64,000 bases of DNA from Bacillota bacterium (GTDB lineage: Bacteria; Bacillota; Clostridia; Acetivibrionales; DTU013): assembly GCA_023426125.1 (NCBI GenBank), contig JAFABI010000060.1, positions 1 through 64,000 on the forward strand, read 5' to 3'. The notes below the pieces were generated by a model, which was not told the origin of the DNA, searched no databases, and saw only the letters and a program-made list of their open reading frames with translations. Shown here piece by piece: positions 43,165 to 53,007 of this stretch; position 1 is the stretch's first letter; each line of letters starts with the position of its first letter. The position numbers were made by a program, and so were the translations under genes.

Positions 43165-44040
43165 ATGTATAAAAAATTGACTGCAGGCGACAGAATTTTT
43201 TACCTGGTGGATTATCTATTGATAGGGCTGGTCATATGCATCACACTGTATCCTTTTCTATTTATACTGAGCGCATCCATCAGTGAAACCGGAGCACTTG
43301 GAAGAGGCGAGGTATGGCTTCTTCCCATAGGCCTGAACCTGGAAGCCTATAAACTGGTGATGAACGACCCGAAAATCTGGAGCGGATATTACAATACCAT
43401 CTGGTTTGTTGGAATCGGTACAACCATTAATATCCTGATGACTACGCTGACGGCGTATCCCCTTTCAAGAAAGAAATTCGGCGCGAGAAATGTCCTGATG
43501 ATGTTTATCGCTTTTACCATGTTCTTCAGCGGCGGACTTGTGCCGTCCTACCTGCTGGTGAAGACCCTGGGGATGATCAATACCCGGTGGGCCATTGTGA
43601 TCCCCGCCGCTATCAGTACATATAACCTGATCATCATGCGCACCTTTTTTGAAAGCATCCCCGAAAGCATCCATGAGTCGGCAACCATCGACGGCTGTCC
43701 TGAATTTAAGATTCTGCTGAGAATTTTCCTTCCGCTGTCGCTGCCGGTCATGGCGGTTATGGTGCTGTTTTATGCCGTGGCCCACTGGAACAGCTACTTC
43801 AGTGCAATGATCTATTTAAACGATGAAGACAAATACCCGCTGCAGCTCTGGCTGAGGAAAATACTTATCCAATATGAGCAGAATGACATCCTCCATGACA
43901 TAACCGAAGGACGGGATGTTGTCGGCCAGTCCGTCAGATACGCCACCATCATCGTGTCCACAGTCCCCATACTTCTGGTCTATCCCTTCCTGCAAAAGTA
44001 TTTCGTCAAGGGCGTCATGATAGGCGCCATAAAAGGGTGA
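43165..44040 (+). CDS. LplC/YtcP-type carbohydrate ABC permease
   Basis: The 291-residue partner permease has six membrane helices and the motifs MFFSGGLVPSYLLVKTLGM, IPESIHESATIDGCPEFKIL (EAA-like loop) and the family C-terminus QKYFVKGVMIGAIKG. It begins 12 bases after the LplB stop, with GGAGG upstream. Confidence 0.92.
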   Translation: MYKKLTAGDRIFYLVDYLLIGLVICITLYPFLFILSASISETGALGRGEVWLLPIGLNLEAYKLVMNDPKIWSGYYNTIWFVGIGTTINILMTTLTAYPLSRKKFGARNVLMMFIAFTMFFSGGLVPSYLLVKTLGMINTRWAIVIPAAISTYNLIIMRTFFESIPESIHESATIDGCPEFKILLRIFLPLSLPVMAVMVLFYAVAHWNSYFSAMIYLNDEDKYPLQLWLRKILIQYEQNDILHDITEGRDVVGQSVRYATIIVSTVPILLVYPFLQKYFVKGVMIGAIKG

Positions 44041-44103
44041 GTGCAACCGCTTCCTATCTCCTTTCAAGGAGTTCGGATATAAAAAAATAAAGGAGTGATC
44101 AAC

Positions 44104-45786
44104 GTGTTAAAGAAAAGGCTGGTATCAACAGCGAGTGCTCTTCTGACTGCGGTTCTGATCGTATCCATGGCCGGGTGCCAGAAAGGTTCGGAGACGGTGG
44201 GCGGCGGGAGCACTTCAGGCGGAGCGGTTTCGGCAACGGATGCAAAAACCGGAACATCCGGCAATCCGGTATCGGATGAAAAAATCACTTTAAAAATGCT
44301 TACCACCGAATGGCCCGGCATCCAGGTGGGAAACGACATGGCCGTATACCAGGAGCTGGAGAAACGCACCAATGTGCATCTTGAATTTACCCTGCTTCCG
44401 GTGGAAGCCGCCCTTGCCCTTGACAAATTCAACCTTATCATGGCCTCCGGCGACCTGCCCGATATTGTAGGGTATTCAAGACAGGATGCCATCGTTAAGT
44501 ATGGCATGCAGGGTGCATTTATTCCCCTGCAGGATCTTATCAACCAGTATGCGCCAAACATCAAAAAAACCCTTGACAATCCGCTGCAGGGTGAGAAACT
44601 GCCATACAAGATGGACAACTGGGCGGAAGTGACCTCGGAGGACGGGAATATTTATTCAATCCCTCTCTTCTCCTGTTCCAATGCCATCGGCGCCGTATAT
44701 GCAATCAGAACGGACTGGCTGGACAAGCTGGACTTGAAAATGCCGGAGACTGCGGACGAGCTGTATGAAGTCCTGAAGGCTTTCAAGGGGAGGGATCCCA
44801 ACGGAAACCAAAAAGCCGACGAAATACCGTTTGCCTCGGGTGCCGGCGGGAAAACCGCCACAATACTTCCGGTGGTCAACGCATTTGACGCTCACATGGA
44901 CCTGTACATCGACAAAAAGGACGACACGGTAAAATATGGGCCGGTTGAAGAAAGCTACAAGCAGGGGCTGGCGTTTTTGAACAAACTGTACAAGGAAGGG
45001 CTCATCGAGGAGGATTATCTGACCGCAACCCGCGACCAGTGGAACGCCCGGGCTACAAGCAGCCAGATAGGCTTTATGTTCGTATGGCCGGCCAGTGGAA
45101 TCGGCGGAGCAAACAGTGGTCTGCAGAAGGTGGATCCGGATTTCAAATTTGTTCCCATTGCGCCTTTGAAGAGCACAAGCGGAGCACAGTACAAGGATAC
45201 CTACACAGCCGGCAGATACCTGCAGGGCAGGAATGCCATTTCAAAGTCCAACAAATATCCTGTAGAGACCATAAAATATCTGGACTATTGCTTCACTGAG
45301 GAAGGAGGCTTATTGGCAAGCTATGGCGTCGAAGGGCTGGACTATACCCTGGTGAACAATGAGCCTGCCTATACCGACCGCATACTCAAAAATACGGACG
45401 GCAAGGACCCGGAAACCGCAGCCATATCCGACGGCATCAACTGGACTTCACTGCCCTATCAGATAGGGTGGGATCCACAGATCCAGCAGAAAAAGGACTC
45501 CGCCCCCTGGACTGTAAATGCGTGGGAGCTGTACTGGGAGGAAGGTATGGTAGAGGCGCCCTTCCCGACACTTCAGTACACCAGCAGCGAACTGGCCAGG
45601 AAGAACCAGATCGTCACCGAAATAAACACTTACAAGGATGCCATGGTTGACAGGCTCATCATGGGGCTGGAGCCTCTTGAAAAGTTTGACGATTTTATTG
45701 CCAGCATCAACAAGGCCGGCCTGCCTGAACTGATCAAAATATCGAATGACGCTTATGCCAGATACAAGAAATTCGGCTCCAGGTAG
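44104..45786 (+). CDS. LplA-type extracellular solute-binding lipoprotein
   Basis: The 560-residue binding protein has a lipoprotein signal with lipobox MAGC (Cys about 23) and a Ser/Gly/Thr linker. The large LplA-like binding fold shows LIMASGDLPDIVGYSRQD, RTDWLDKLDLKMPETADEL and GRDPNGNQKADEIPF. GTG 44104 is preferred over GTG 44095 because AAGGAG ends 8 bases upstream of it. It delivers an oligosaccharide to the adjacent permeases; the substrate is unknown. Confidence 0.92.
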   Translation: MLKKRLVSTASALLTAVLIVSMAGCQKGSETVGGGSTSGGAVSATDAKTGTSGNPVSDEKITLKMLTTEWPGIQVGNDMAVYQELEKRTNVHLEFTLLPVEAALALDKFNLIMASGDLPDIVGYSRQDAIVKYGMQGAFIPLQDLINQYAPNIKKTLDNPLQGEKLPYKMDNWAEVTSEDGNIYSIPLFSCSNAIGAVYAIRTDWLDKLDLKMPETADELYEVLKAFKGRDPNGNQKADEIPFASGAGGKTATILPVVNAFDAHMDLYIDKKDDTVKYGPVEESYKQGLAFLNKLYKEGLIEEDYLTATRDQWNARATSSQIGFMFVWPASGIGGANSGLQKVDPDFKFVPIAPLKSTSGAQYKDTYTAGRYLQGRNAISKSNKYPVETIKYLDYCFTEEGGLLASYGVEGLDYTLVNNEPAYTDRILKNTDGKDPETAAISDGINWTSLPYQIGWDPQIQQKKDSAPWTVNAWELYWEEGMVEAPFPTLQYTSSELARKNQIVTEINTYKDAMVDRLIMGLEPLEKFDDFIASINKAGLPELIKISNDAYARYKKFGSR

Positions 45787-45986
45787 GAACCGGGAGCCTC
45801 TGAAAGCGTGCAGGCAGATAGCAAAAGGGAAGATGAATCCATGGGCGGGGGACATGACGACGGTAGTAAAGCATGGTAGCAAAACATCCCCTCGCACCCC
45901 TTTAATGAATATAACAAGACTCAAAAACGCCCCCCACCTCTGCAGGTGGCGGATACCGAATTAGGTCGTTATAAGGAGAGAATTCC

Positions 45987-47066
45987 ATGTTTGTGGATAA
46001 ATATGCAACGGCAAGGGACAAAGCGGGTTTCAGGTGGTATGCATACGCCACGTATTACACGCTTCTTGACATTACGGGTATTTCTTTGAAAGAATTCAAC
46101 ACCGGTATAACGGCGGGAATTGAGCTTTTCAAGGGCCGGAACAGGGAAAAGGTAAGAGAGATTTTCGGAGAGGGGGTCGGCCTTCCTGCCGTATCCACGC
46201 CGGGCATATCCTACGGACATGTCAACGGGCTGGGCCTTGAGCTGATTTTTCCCGAGGGCGGGGAGGTAGGCTATTCCCATGAAGTGAAGACGCTGGATGA
46301 ATATATCGGCATTCTTGCGAGGGACGTGGATTTTGCAAAAGAGGGCATGGCTCCTTTCTATATGGAGTACAGGGATAAATTAAAGGAAGCGTATCCGGAG
46401 GAAAATATCGGTTTCAATTACGGATCCGAGGGGCCTGTCACCACCGCATACGAGCTTAGGGGGATGGACGTATTCTATGACCCCTATGACCAGCCCGAAA
46501 AGTATAGGAAATTTCTCGCCCTCCTGACGGACAGCATTGTCAAATTCAACGGCTTCAGGTCATCGGTAAACGGCCAGCCCTGCTTCAGCAGCAAAGGTGC
46601 CGGCCTGTGCGACGACGTGGCGGCGATGTTTGCGCCTTCCATGTGGGAGGAATTCATACTGCCCTACTGGGAACAGTATTATTCCGGCCTGACCGACGGC
46701 GAGCGACGGGTACACTGCGAAGATCTGACTGCGGCCCATATGCCGCTGCTTGAGAAAGCCGGGCTTGATGTTTATGATCCCGGAATATCTCCAAAGCTGA
46801 ATCCGGAGATAATATGCGCGGGTACACGGGTGCCTTTTGAATGGAGGCTGGGCAGCTTCCATCTCAAGAGGATGGAACCGGATGAAGTGGAGAAGCTGGT
46901 ATACAAAGCGGCAGGGAATGGAGCCAGCTGCGTATTTACCGTCATTGAAGTAGGGATGACGGATGATGCTACAGCCGGTAAAATACGCAGATTCGTCAGG
47001 GCTTGCCGAAAGGTTGAGTCAATGCTTGAGAATGGCGTTGACAGAAAGCAGATCGGCAGCTGGTAA
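45987..47066 (+). CDS. Uroporphyrinogen decarboxylase-family protein
   Basis: The 359-residue protein has the URO-D/MtbA-like TIM-barrel pattern: GFNYGSEGPVTTAYELRG, a metal-site-like HCEDLTAAHMPLLEKAG and YDPGISPKLNPEIICAG. Heme biosynthesis is unlikely because it follows a sugar transporter operon and has no heme gene neighbours. Relatives in such contexts are proposed methyltransferase- or lyase-like enzymes acting on imported compounds. AAGGAG precedes the ATG, and a small hairpin (CCACCT-CTGC-AGGTGG, 45934-45949) lies in the 200-bp gap before it. Confidence 0.75.
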   Translation: MFVDKYATARDKAGFRWYAYATYYTLLDITGISLKEFNTGITAGIELFKGRNREKVREIFGEGVGLPAVSTPGISYGHVNGLGLELIFPEGGEVGYSHEVKTLDEYIGILARDVDFAKEGMAPFYMEYRDKLKEAYPEENIGFNYGSEGPVTTAYELRGMDVFYDPYDQPEKYRKFLALLTDSIVKFNGFRSSVNGQPCFSSKGAGLCDDVAAMFAPSMWEEFILPYWEQYYSGLTDGERRVHCEDLTAAHMPLLEKAGLDVYDPGISPKLNPEIICAGTRVPFEWRLGSFHLKRMEPDEVEKLVYKAAGNGASCVFTVIEVGMTDDATAGKIRRFVRACRKVESMLENGVDRKQIGSW

Positions 47067-47109
47067 AATAGAAATGAATTGCACAAAATGGAAAGAATGC
47101 GAACTTATT

Positions 47110-47231
47110 GACGGAGTCGGGGAATGTCCCCTGACTCCGTCGGACGCGCAATGCACGCCCCTACAATGAAATACACGGGGACGGTTCTGGTGTATGCCAA
47201 TGCATACAGTAGAACCGTCCCCGTGTATTTT
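47110..47231. repeat. Composite repeat: GACGGAGTC palindrome, family A, family C
   Basis: A GACGGAGTC...GACTCCGTC palindrome (47110-47141), a family A unit (47141-47166) and a well-preserved family C palindrome (47169-47231, arms AAATACACGGGGACGGTTCT) are joined without spacers. They sit between convergent genes and may serve as a terminator. Confidence 0.7.
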
Positions 47232-47350
47232 TCTCCCGCTCGGGATGCATGGGCGACCAGCCTCATTGAAACTCTGCTGTGGTAAGGAAATTTGTCTACA
47301 AACGACAAATCTTCTTTGACTTAGGTCGTTATAATATTCAGCTCCCCGGT

Positions 47351-47451
47351 TGTCATTGCGAGGGAGCGTAGCGACCGCGGCAATCTCAGCTTCCAACCAG
47401 GATTACGTCATTGAGATTGCCGCGCTCCATTGCAATACGCTCGCAATGGCA
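47351..47451. repeat. Repeat family B copy
   Basis: The element begins TGTCATTGCGAGGGAGCGTA and ends CGCTCGCAATGGCA, 35 bases before the 3' end of the Gfo/Idh gene. The inner part is rearranged relative to other copies. Confidence 0.7.
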
Positions 47452-47485
47452 CTTCCGCAGGGGCGGCTGCCCACAGCCACCCTCA

Positions 47486-48556
47486 CTAAATCAGCCTGGG
47501 CAACGGATTTTGCCTGTGGCATTCCTCAATAACGGCGATTTGCTGACGGACCTGCTCGGGTGTTATTTCCAGGGGCGCTCCCTGGGTAAGGCTTCTGTAA
47601 AGCATATGATAAAACGAACAGGTGATGGTGGTGAACAGGTCCGACTTGTCCGATGCTACATCCCAGCTTTTCTCATGCCATTTCAACTGCTCGCTGCAAT
47701 AAGCCGGGGTTCCATCCTCCTTGCGCAAAGGAGTACGGATAAGCTTTAACGCGGGTGTTTCCTCCGGAAGAAAGTATTTTGTGTCGATATGGGTCATGGA
47801 GCCCTTTAAGCCTCCGCAGGTGCCGAGGATATTATAGGTATAGCAGGGATAGGCGCTGCAGGAGGCTATCTCCAGATCGATCACAGGCCGGCCGGGTGCG
47901 GTGAGAAGTATTTTCACATAATCCTCCGCGTCACCCGCAGTGTTGGCCTTATCCATGATGCAGACGATATTGGGCATGACGTCGGTCCCTAACAGCTGCA
48001 ATGCCTGGTCCAGAGGATGGGGACCCGTGTTGAGAAGATTTCCGCCGTTGTACTCCTGGATACACTGCCAGTCCCAGCGCCTTGCAAATCCGTTGAAGGC
48101 TATGCTTATTTGCACGATACGCCCAAGAACTCCGGAATCCAGTATTTTTCTTACTTCCAGGAAATAGGGGGCATACCTGGATTGCTGAAAGACAGCGAGA
48201 ACTTTCTTATTTCTTCTAGATGCGGAAATCATCCGGTCAACTTCTTCAACTTTTCCTGCAAAGGGCTTTTCGCACAGGACATTAAAGCCGTTTTCCAGGA
48301 GTTTCAGGCTGATTGGCACATGCAAATGGCTGGGCGTCGCATTGACAACAATGTCAATGTCCTTTCGTTCAAAAAGCTGCCCGTAATGCTCGTACGTATC
48401 GCAGCCGTATTCCTGATTTGCTCTAGTCCTGCGGTCCTCAAGGGGCTCCACAACAGCGGCGATCTCGTAATGCTCCTGCATTTTTAACAGGTTGACCCCG
48501 TGAATATCGCGTCCGCTGCGCCCCTGTCCCAGTATTGCTACTTTGATACGCTTCAT
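47486..48556 (-). CDS. Gfo/Idh/MocA-family oxidoreductase 1
   Basis: The 356-residue NAD(P)-dependent enzyme has the Rossmann motif VAILGQGRSGRDIHG, the family motif LCEKPFAG with its catalytic Lys, and the GGNLLNTGPHPLDQALQLLG substrate region. The family oxidises or reduces sugar and inositol derivatives. Its start overlaps the stop of the upstream homolog by 4 bases, so the two act together, probably on a sugar imported by the reverse Lpl system upstream. Confidence 0.9.
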   Translation of the reverse strand: MKRIKVAILGQGRSGRDIHGVNLLKMQEHYEIAAVVEPLEDRRTRANQEYGCDTYEHYGQLFERKDIDIVVNATPSHLHVPISLKLLENGFNVLCEKPFAGKVEEVDRMISASRRNKKVLAVFQQSRYAPYFLEVRKILDSGVLGRIVQISIAFNGFARRWDWQCIQEYNGGNLLNTGPHPLDQALQLLGTDVMPNIVCIMDKANTAGDAEDYVKILLTAPGRPVIDLEIASCSAYPCYTYNILGTCGGLKGSMTHIDTKYFLPEETPALKLIRTPLRKEDGTPAYCSEQLKWHEKSWDVASDKSDLFTTITCSFYHMLYRSLTQGAPLEITPEQVRQQIAVIEECHRQNPLPRLI

Positions 48557-49599
48557 TCCCGTCCCGCCTTCCGTATTTTTATTTCTGTGCCGGTTTTCGA
48601 CGATTCATAAATTGCCAGAACCAGATCGACGGCCTTTCTTGCTTCCGCTCCCGGAATCATCGGTTGGCGCCCGTTCAGCACGGCTTCCGCCATATCCCGG
48701 ACAAGCTGTATGTGGCCGGAATTGGTTGCAGCCCAGCCGCAGTTGACGCCGCCGAAGCCGTCTCCGGCCTCCGGCGGTTTTCCGGAATCCTCCATGAAAT
48801 CCCATACATAGAAGCCCTTATCCCCCAGTGAAATTGTCCCTTTTTCCCCATGAATGGTGAAGATGGTATCCTGTCCGGGATACACCGAGGTGGCCCCTTC
48901 AATGACGCCCAATGCGCCATTTTCAAACTTCACCACAGCGGCTGCCGTATCCTCCGTCTCAATATGTCTTGCAAGGGTTGCACACCGGGCGTAAACACTC
49001 TCAATATCGCCTACCAGCCATTGCAGCATGTCAATTCCATGAATTCCCTGGTTCATCAGCGCACCGCCGCCATCAAGAGCCCATGTGCCGCGCCAGGAAT
49101 CACTGTCATAATACTCCTGGTCCCTGTAGTATTTCAGGCTTGCACTTGCCATGAGGACCCTGCCGAGCTTCCCTTCGGAAACAGCTTTTCTGGCATTCAT
49201 GGCAGCCAGGTTCGTCCTTCGCTGAAAAATTCCGCCAAGCAGCACATTGGCCTCCCTGCATGCGCCGATCATACGGTCGAGCTTATCATGGGTCACATCC
49301 AGCGGTTTTTCGCACAAGACATGCCTGCCCGATGCTGCGGCTGTAATTGCATGCTCGCAGTGCATCCCGCTTGGAGTGCAGATGCATACGACATCAATGT
49401 CCTCCTTTGCCAGCATATGGTCAAAATTGGTGTACCAATGCTTCAAGCCATAGTTAAGCGCCGCCTGACGCGATTTTTCTTCAACGACATCGCATACGGC
49501 AGCCAGTTCCGCATTGGGCGCATTTTTTACCGCATCCAGGTGCAGACCGGATATCCTCCCGCAGCCCTGGATTGCAAATCTTACCTTGTCTTTTTTCAT
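48553..49599 (-). CDS. Gfo/Idh/MocA-family oxidoreductase 2
   Basis: The 348-residue NAD(P)-dependent enzyme has the Rossmann motif FAIQGCGRISGLHLDAV, VLCEKPLDVTHDKLD and GGGALMNQGIHGIDMLQWL, the HGIDML form common to sugar dehydrogenases. ATG 49599 is preferred because GGGAGA lies 6 bases upstream; longer in-frame starts at 49605 and 49626 lack this spacing. It is translationally coupled to the next oxidoreductase. Confidence 0.9.
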   Translation of the reverse strand: MKKDKVRFAIQGCGRISGLHLDAVKNAPNAELAAVCDVVEEKSRQAALNYGLKHWYTNFDHMLAKEDIDVVCICTPSGMHCEHAITAAASGRHVLCEKPLDVTHDKLDRMIGACREANVLLGGIFQRRTNLAAMNARKAVSEGKLGRVLMASASLKYYRDQEYYDSDSWRGTWALDGGGALMNQGIHGIDMLQWLVGDIESVYARCATLARHIETEDTAAAVVKFENGALGVIEGATSVYPGQDTIFTIHGEKGTISLGDKGFYVWDFMEDSGKPPEAGDGFGGVNCGWAATNSGHIQLVRDMAEAVLNGRQPMIPGAEARKAVDLVLAIYESSKTGTEIKIRKAGRE

Positions 49600-49669
49600 A
49601 TACATTCTCCCGTGTCCTGAAATCATCCGCAGTTACGTTTTGCTTAGGAGCACCGGAAATATTACTTTG

Positions 49670-49844
49670 AATCTTTTCTGGGGAATGGAGCGGGCTGGTC
49701 GCAAGCTAAAGCTTGCTGCTCGCCTATGCAGCCTACCAAGCGTAGTTCCCCGGAAAGATTATCAATACTACAACGAAGGTTACATTAAAGATAATTTGGA
49801 AACCTTCGTTGTAGTACCGGAAGTTATATTTTCGCCAGTGCTTA
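49670..49844. repeat. Palindromic repeat family D, expanded copy with nested hairpins
   Basis: Outer arms AATCTTTTCTGGGGAA (49670-49685) and TTCCCCGGAAAGATT (49746-49760) match the 13243 copy, as does the tail GAAGTTATATTTTCGCCAG. The loop is enlarged with a GCAAGC/GCTTGC hairpin. A perfect hairpin (ACTACAACGAAGGTT at 49767-49781, complement at 49801-49815) is inserted before the tail. Confidence 0.6.
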
Positions 49845-50057
49845 AAAAGCAACATCCGCGTATTTCCTTCTCTCTTTATTTTATTTTGTGTTTCAACCAA
49901 GTACTTTGATTTTTAGATAATAAATTTGTATTTTTGAATAAATCAATTTTTACATTCGACTTTTTCTTGCTGTTTGAGGACTTCCGGGATCTTCCCGCAT
50001 AAATCTATTGGAAATGGACACAATTTAAATTATTAATTCGATTGGAGGATGCGGGAT

Positions 50058-50186
50058 ATGGAAAACAGGTTTAAGGTTGCGGATCTCAATAATGACAAAC
50101 AAATCATGGAAAAGATAGCATCCCTGGAACAGGAGCTTACACAAAAAACGGGCAGGAAGATTGTGCTTATTGCATATGACAGCTAG
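50058..50186 (+). CDS. Small 42-residue protein of unknown function
   Basis: A short gene starts at ATG 50058 with GGAGG at 50044-50048 and ends at TAG 50184. The product (MENRFKVADLNNDKQIMEKI onward) has a central amphipathic helix rich in Glu, Lys and Leu and a hydrophobic C-terminal strand KIVLIAYDS. The sequence looks protein-like rather than repeat-derived. It lies alone in a 780-bp gap between Gfo/Idh genes and an LplA gene, on the opposite strand to both. Family unknown. Confidence 0.55.
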   Translation: MENRFKVADLNNDKQIMEKIASLEQELTQKTGRKIVLIAYDS

Positions 50187-50381
50187 TTTTGTCCTGGTTC
50201 CATGGAAAATGCTTATAGGACAATGGATGACCACAGGAAAGACCGATAAAAGGTTTCGCCGCAATGGCAGACAGATAGAATCGGAATGAAGTGAGCTGCC
50301 TTAAACGTATTGAATTACCGGATAAGACAGCTCATTTTCATCCTTTGTATTATCAACCATCAACAAATAAGCTTCCGCACT

Positions 50382-52010
50382 TTACTGCTTCGATTTCATT
50401 TCATTGTACAGCGCTTTCTTTTCATCCAGGATTTCCTGATAGCCACTGGCAAGGAATTCCTTGCAGAGTCTTTCATAAAGAGCTTCAAACTCGGCGGGCT
50501 TTGCCATGATCAGGCGGGTCCCGAATTCTTCGTATTTTGCCTGCAGGGTCTTGGAATTCTTGCCGAGGGAGTCAATCGGCTTGTCAAACAGGAAGTTGGT
50601 GGTATTCATGGTTTCCAGCGACAGTTTGTAATTTTCGATGCTGTATTCGACCAGACCGTCCGGTGCATTTGCAAGAGCCTGCATCCGGATATTCTTTTCC
50701 ATGTCTCCGGTATCTCTCTGCTCGGTAACAAGGCAGAACAAATCTTTGTTTGTACCCAGGTTCAACCTTTCATCCCCCTTGTATGCTCCGTCCAGAACCG
50801 GAAGTCCATCCTTCAAGGCATAGTTCTTTCCTTCATAGCCGTTCTGGAGCGTGAACAGGTTATCCTGGATGCTCATCCAGTCAAGGAACTTAATAACAGC
50901 TTCCGGATTTTTGGAATTCTTGTTGATTCCATTCAGCATGCCAAAGGGATAATATCCGTATCCTTTCAACTTGTTGCCGGGTTTTACATAGGGAGAAACC
51001 GCCGTAAATTTTGCCGCAGGTACTGTTTGCAATAATGTCTGGAAAACCGGGGGACTTTTGAGAATACGCGCATAGAACACACCGACTTTTCCATTGGATA
51101 TATCCGCTTCCACCTTCTTACTGTCCTTGTCCAGTGCAAATTCAGGGCTCATCAAGCCTTCGTTGTAAAGCTTGTTAAGGTATATCAGCGCTTCTTTTGC
51201 GGGCGCCCAGGTAAGCGGTGTAATAATAAGGTCGGAATACATTGCAAATTCTTCTTCATTGATATTGTCCGGCATAAACGCCCAGTAAGGTGTGCTTTGC
51301 GAATTCAGAGCAAAGCCGCCGGAGCCCAATGGAATCACATTTGCAGCGCCCAGCCCGCCGGGATCCTTCTCTTTGAACTGCTTTAAGACGTTGTAAAGCT
51401 CATCCGTATTGGCGGGTACGTTTAATCCCAGGGTATCCAGCCAATCCTGCCGGACGGTCAGGGCATAATCCCCCAGCATCGGCCGCTTGGCGGGGAGCAG
51501 ATACTGCTTTCCGCCGATGACGCCATACTTCAGAATGTCCTCGCCAACAAACTTTTTGTAAGTGGAACCGTAGGTGTCCAGCATATCCGCGGGAATTTCC
51601 CGGAGTGCGCCGCGGGAGTAAAATGCCGAGATTACGGGATAATCGTAGCTGAAGATGATATCCGGTGCATCATTGGCGGCAAGAAGCATGTTGAACTTAT
51701 CCTGGTCCTGGTTTCTGGGAATGGGAACATAGGTGACCTTTACGTTGATCTCCTTTAACGTCTTTTCCTGTATCCAGCGGGTCCAATAGTTGTCGTCCAC
51801 CGGCAGTTCTCCCTGGACTCCTCTGTCATATACGGGGATTTTGATTTCAACAGGTGCTTCCGGCGTTTGTGTTACTGCCGCCGTCGTCGCAGGCGCCGTC
51901 GTCTCCGGCTGTTTTTCTTCCGTTTTGGGCGCGTTGCAGGCTGTCAGCATGCCGGCCGTAAATAGAACGGCCAGCAGGATGCTTGCTGCTTTTAACCTTT
52001 TCTTTCCCAT
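50382..52010 (-). CDS. LplA-type extracellular solute-binding lipoprotein, reverse locus
   Basis: The 542-residue binding protein has a lipobox LTAC (Cys about 25), a Thr/Ala/Pro-rich linker and an LplA-like fold (MLLAANDAPDIIFSYDYP, VRQDWLDTLGLNVPANTDEL). It is third in the order permease, permease, binding protein, opposite in orientation to the forward Lpl system and clearly diverged from it. AAGGAGATG lies upstream of the start. Confidence 0.92.
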   Translation of the reverse strand: MGKKRLKAASILLAVLFTAGMLTACNAPKTEEKQPETTAPATTAAVTQTPEAPVEIKIPVYDRGVQGELPVDDNYWTRWIQEKTLKEINVKVTYVPIPRNQDQDKFNMLLAANDAPDIIFSYDYPVISAFYSRGALREIPADMLDTYGSTYKKFVGEDILKYGVIGGKQYLLPAKRPMLGDYALTVRQDWLDTLGLNVPANTDELYNVLKQFKEKDPGGLGAANVIPLGSGGFALNSQSTPYWAFMPDNINEEEFAMYSDLIITPLTWAPAKEALIYLNKLYNEGLMSPEFALDKDSKKVEADISNGKVGVFYARILKSPPVFQTLLQTVPAAKFTAVSPYVKPGNKLKGYGYYPFGMLNGINKNSKNPEAVIKFLDWMSIQDNLFTLQNGYEGKNYALKDGLPVLDGAYKGDERLNLGTNKDLFCLVTEQRDTGDMEKNIRMQALANAPDGLVEYSIENYKLSLETMNTTNFLFDKPIDSLGKNSKTLQAKYEEFGTRLIMAKPAEFEALYERLCKEFLASGYQEILDEKKALYNEMKSKQ

Positions 52011-52111
52011 TGTAACATCTCCTTTTCACTTCTCATATTTATTTTATTGGTTTGTTAACCTTCGTAAAACCATTCCCCATGTCCTGTCAAATCACACGGC
52101 AGCATTGGCGT

Positions 52112-52981
52112 TTAACCTTTTACAGACCCGAGCATGACACCGGATACAAAGTATTTCTGAAGCCATGGATAGACAATGATAATGGGTATGGTTGCAAACA
52201 TTACGCAGGCGGCTTTTAAAACTTCAGGAACCAGCTGCGCCGCCCCTACCGATTCACCCAGACTTTCCGTCGATGCGCTGGCCGATACGATCAGATTAAG
52301 CTTCAACTGCAAAGGATACAGATTGGGTTTGGTAATATAAAAAAGTGCATCCTGGAACGCATTCCAGCGGCCTACCGCAAAAAAAAGCGCGATTGTAGCC
52401 AGAACCGGCTTGGAAAGCGGCAATACGATTTTCAGTAAAATCCCGACATCGCTGCAGCCATCCAGATAAGCCGATTCTTCAAGGCTTTCCGGGATATTCA
52501 TAAAAAAGCTCTTGATAATAATCATATTGTATGCACTGAAAGCAAGGGGAAGAATCAAAGACCACATGGAATTGATCAGATTTAAATTGCTGATCAAAAT
52601 ATAGTTCGGTATCATCCCTCCGGTGAAATAAAGGGTGAAAATACACACAAAAGACATGTATTTCCTGCCCTTTAACCTCTTTTTTGTCAAAGGATAAGCG
52701 CAGCAGACGGTTAAAAACAACCCCAGCAGCGTAAATATGACCGTAATCTCTATGGTTAGAAACAATGACCGGATCATTGTCGCATCCTTTAAAACACGGA
52801 CATAGGCTTCCAGATTAAAGCCGATGGGAAGAATGGTCACCTTTTGGGCTACCACAGCTTCATTGGAGCTTACCGACAAAGCAGTAACATGCAAAAACGG
52901 GAGTAAACAGGCCAAAACCGCACTGATTACGAAAATATACACGACGACAGTAAATATTTTATCGGCCACCTTTGAATGCAA
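52112..52981 (-). CDS. LplC/YtcP-type carbohydrate ABC permease, reverse locus
   Basis: The 289-residue permease has six helices, IPESLEESAYLDGCSDVGIL (EAA-like loop) and the family C-terminus QKYFVSGVMLGSVKG. The open frame extends further upstream, but that part overlaps LplB in another frame. TTG 52981 with AGGAG 8 bases upstream gives the normal length and N-terminus HSKVADKIF. It starts 27 bases after the LplB stop. Confidence 0.88.
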   Translation of the reverse strand: MHSKVADKIFTVVVYIFVISAVLACLLPFLHVTALSVSSNEAVVAQKVTILPIGFNLEAYVRVLKDATMIRSLFLTIEITVIFTLLGLFLTVCCAYPLTKKRLKGRKYMSFVCIFTLYFTGGMIPNYILISNLNLINSMWSLILPLAFSAYNMIIIKSFFMNIPESLEESAYLDGCSDVGILLKIVLPLSKPVLATIALFFAVGRWNAFQDALFYITKPNLYPLQLKLNLIVSASASTESLGESVGAAQLVPEVLKAACVMFATIPIIIVYPWLQKYFVSGVMLGSVKG

Positions 52982-53007
52982 TATACTCACTCCTCTCCGG
53001 ATGATGG

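Noticed and set aside
45961..47334. Direct repeat TTAGGTCGTTATAA at 45961 and 47321 flanking the URO-D-like gene, considered as attachment sites
   Set aside because: A 14-base match is expected several times by chance in 64 kb, and no integrase is present.
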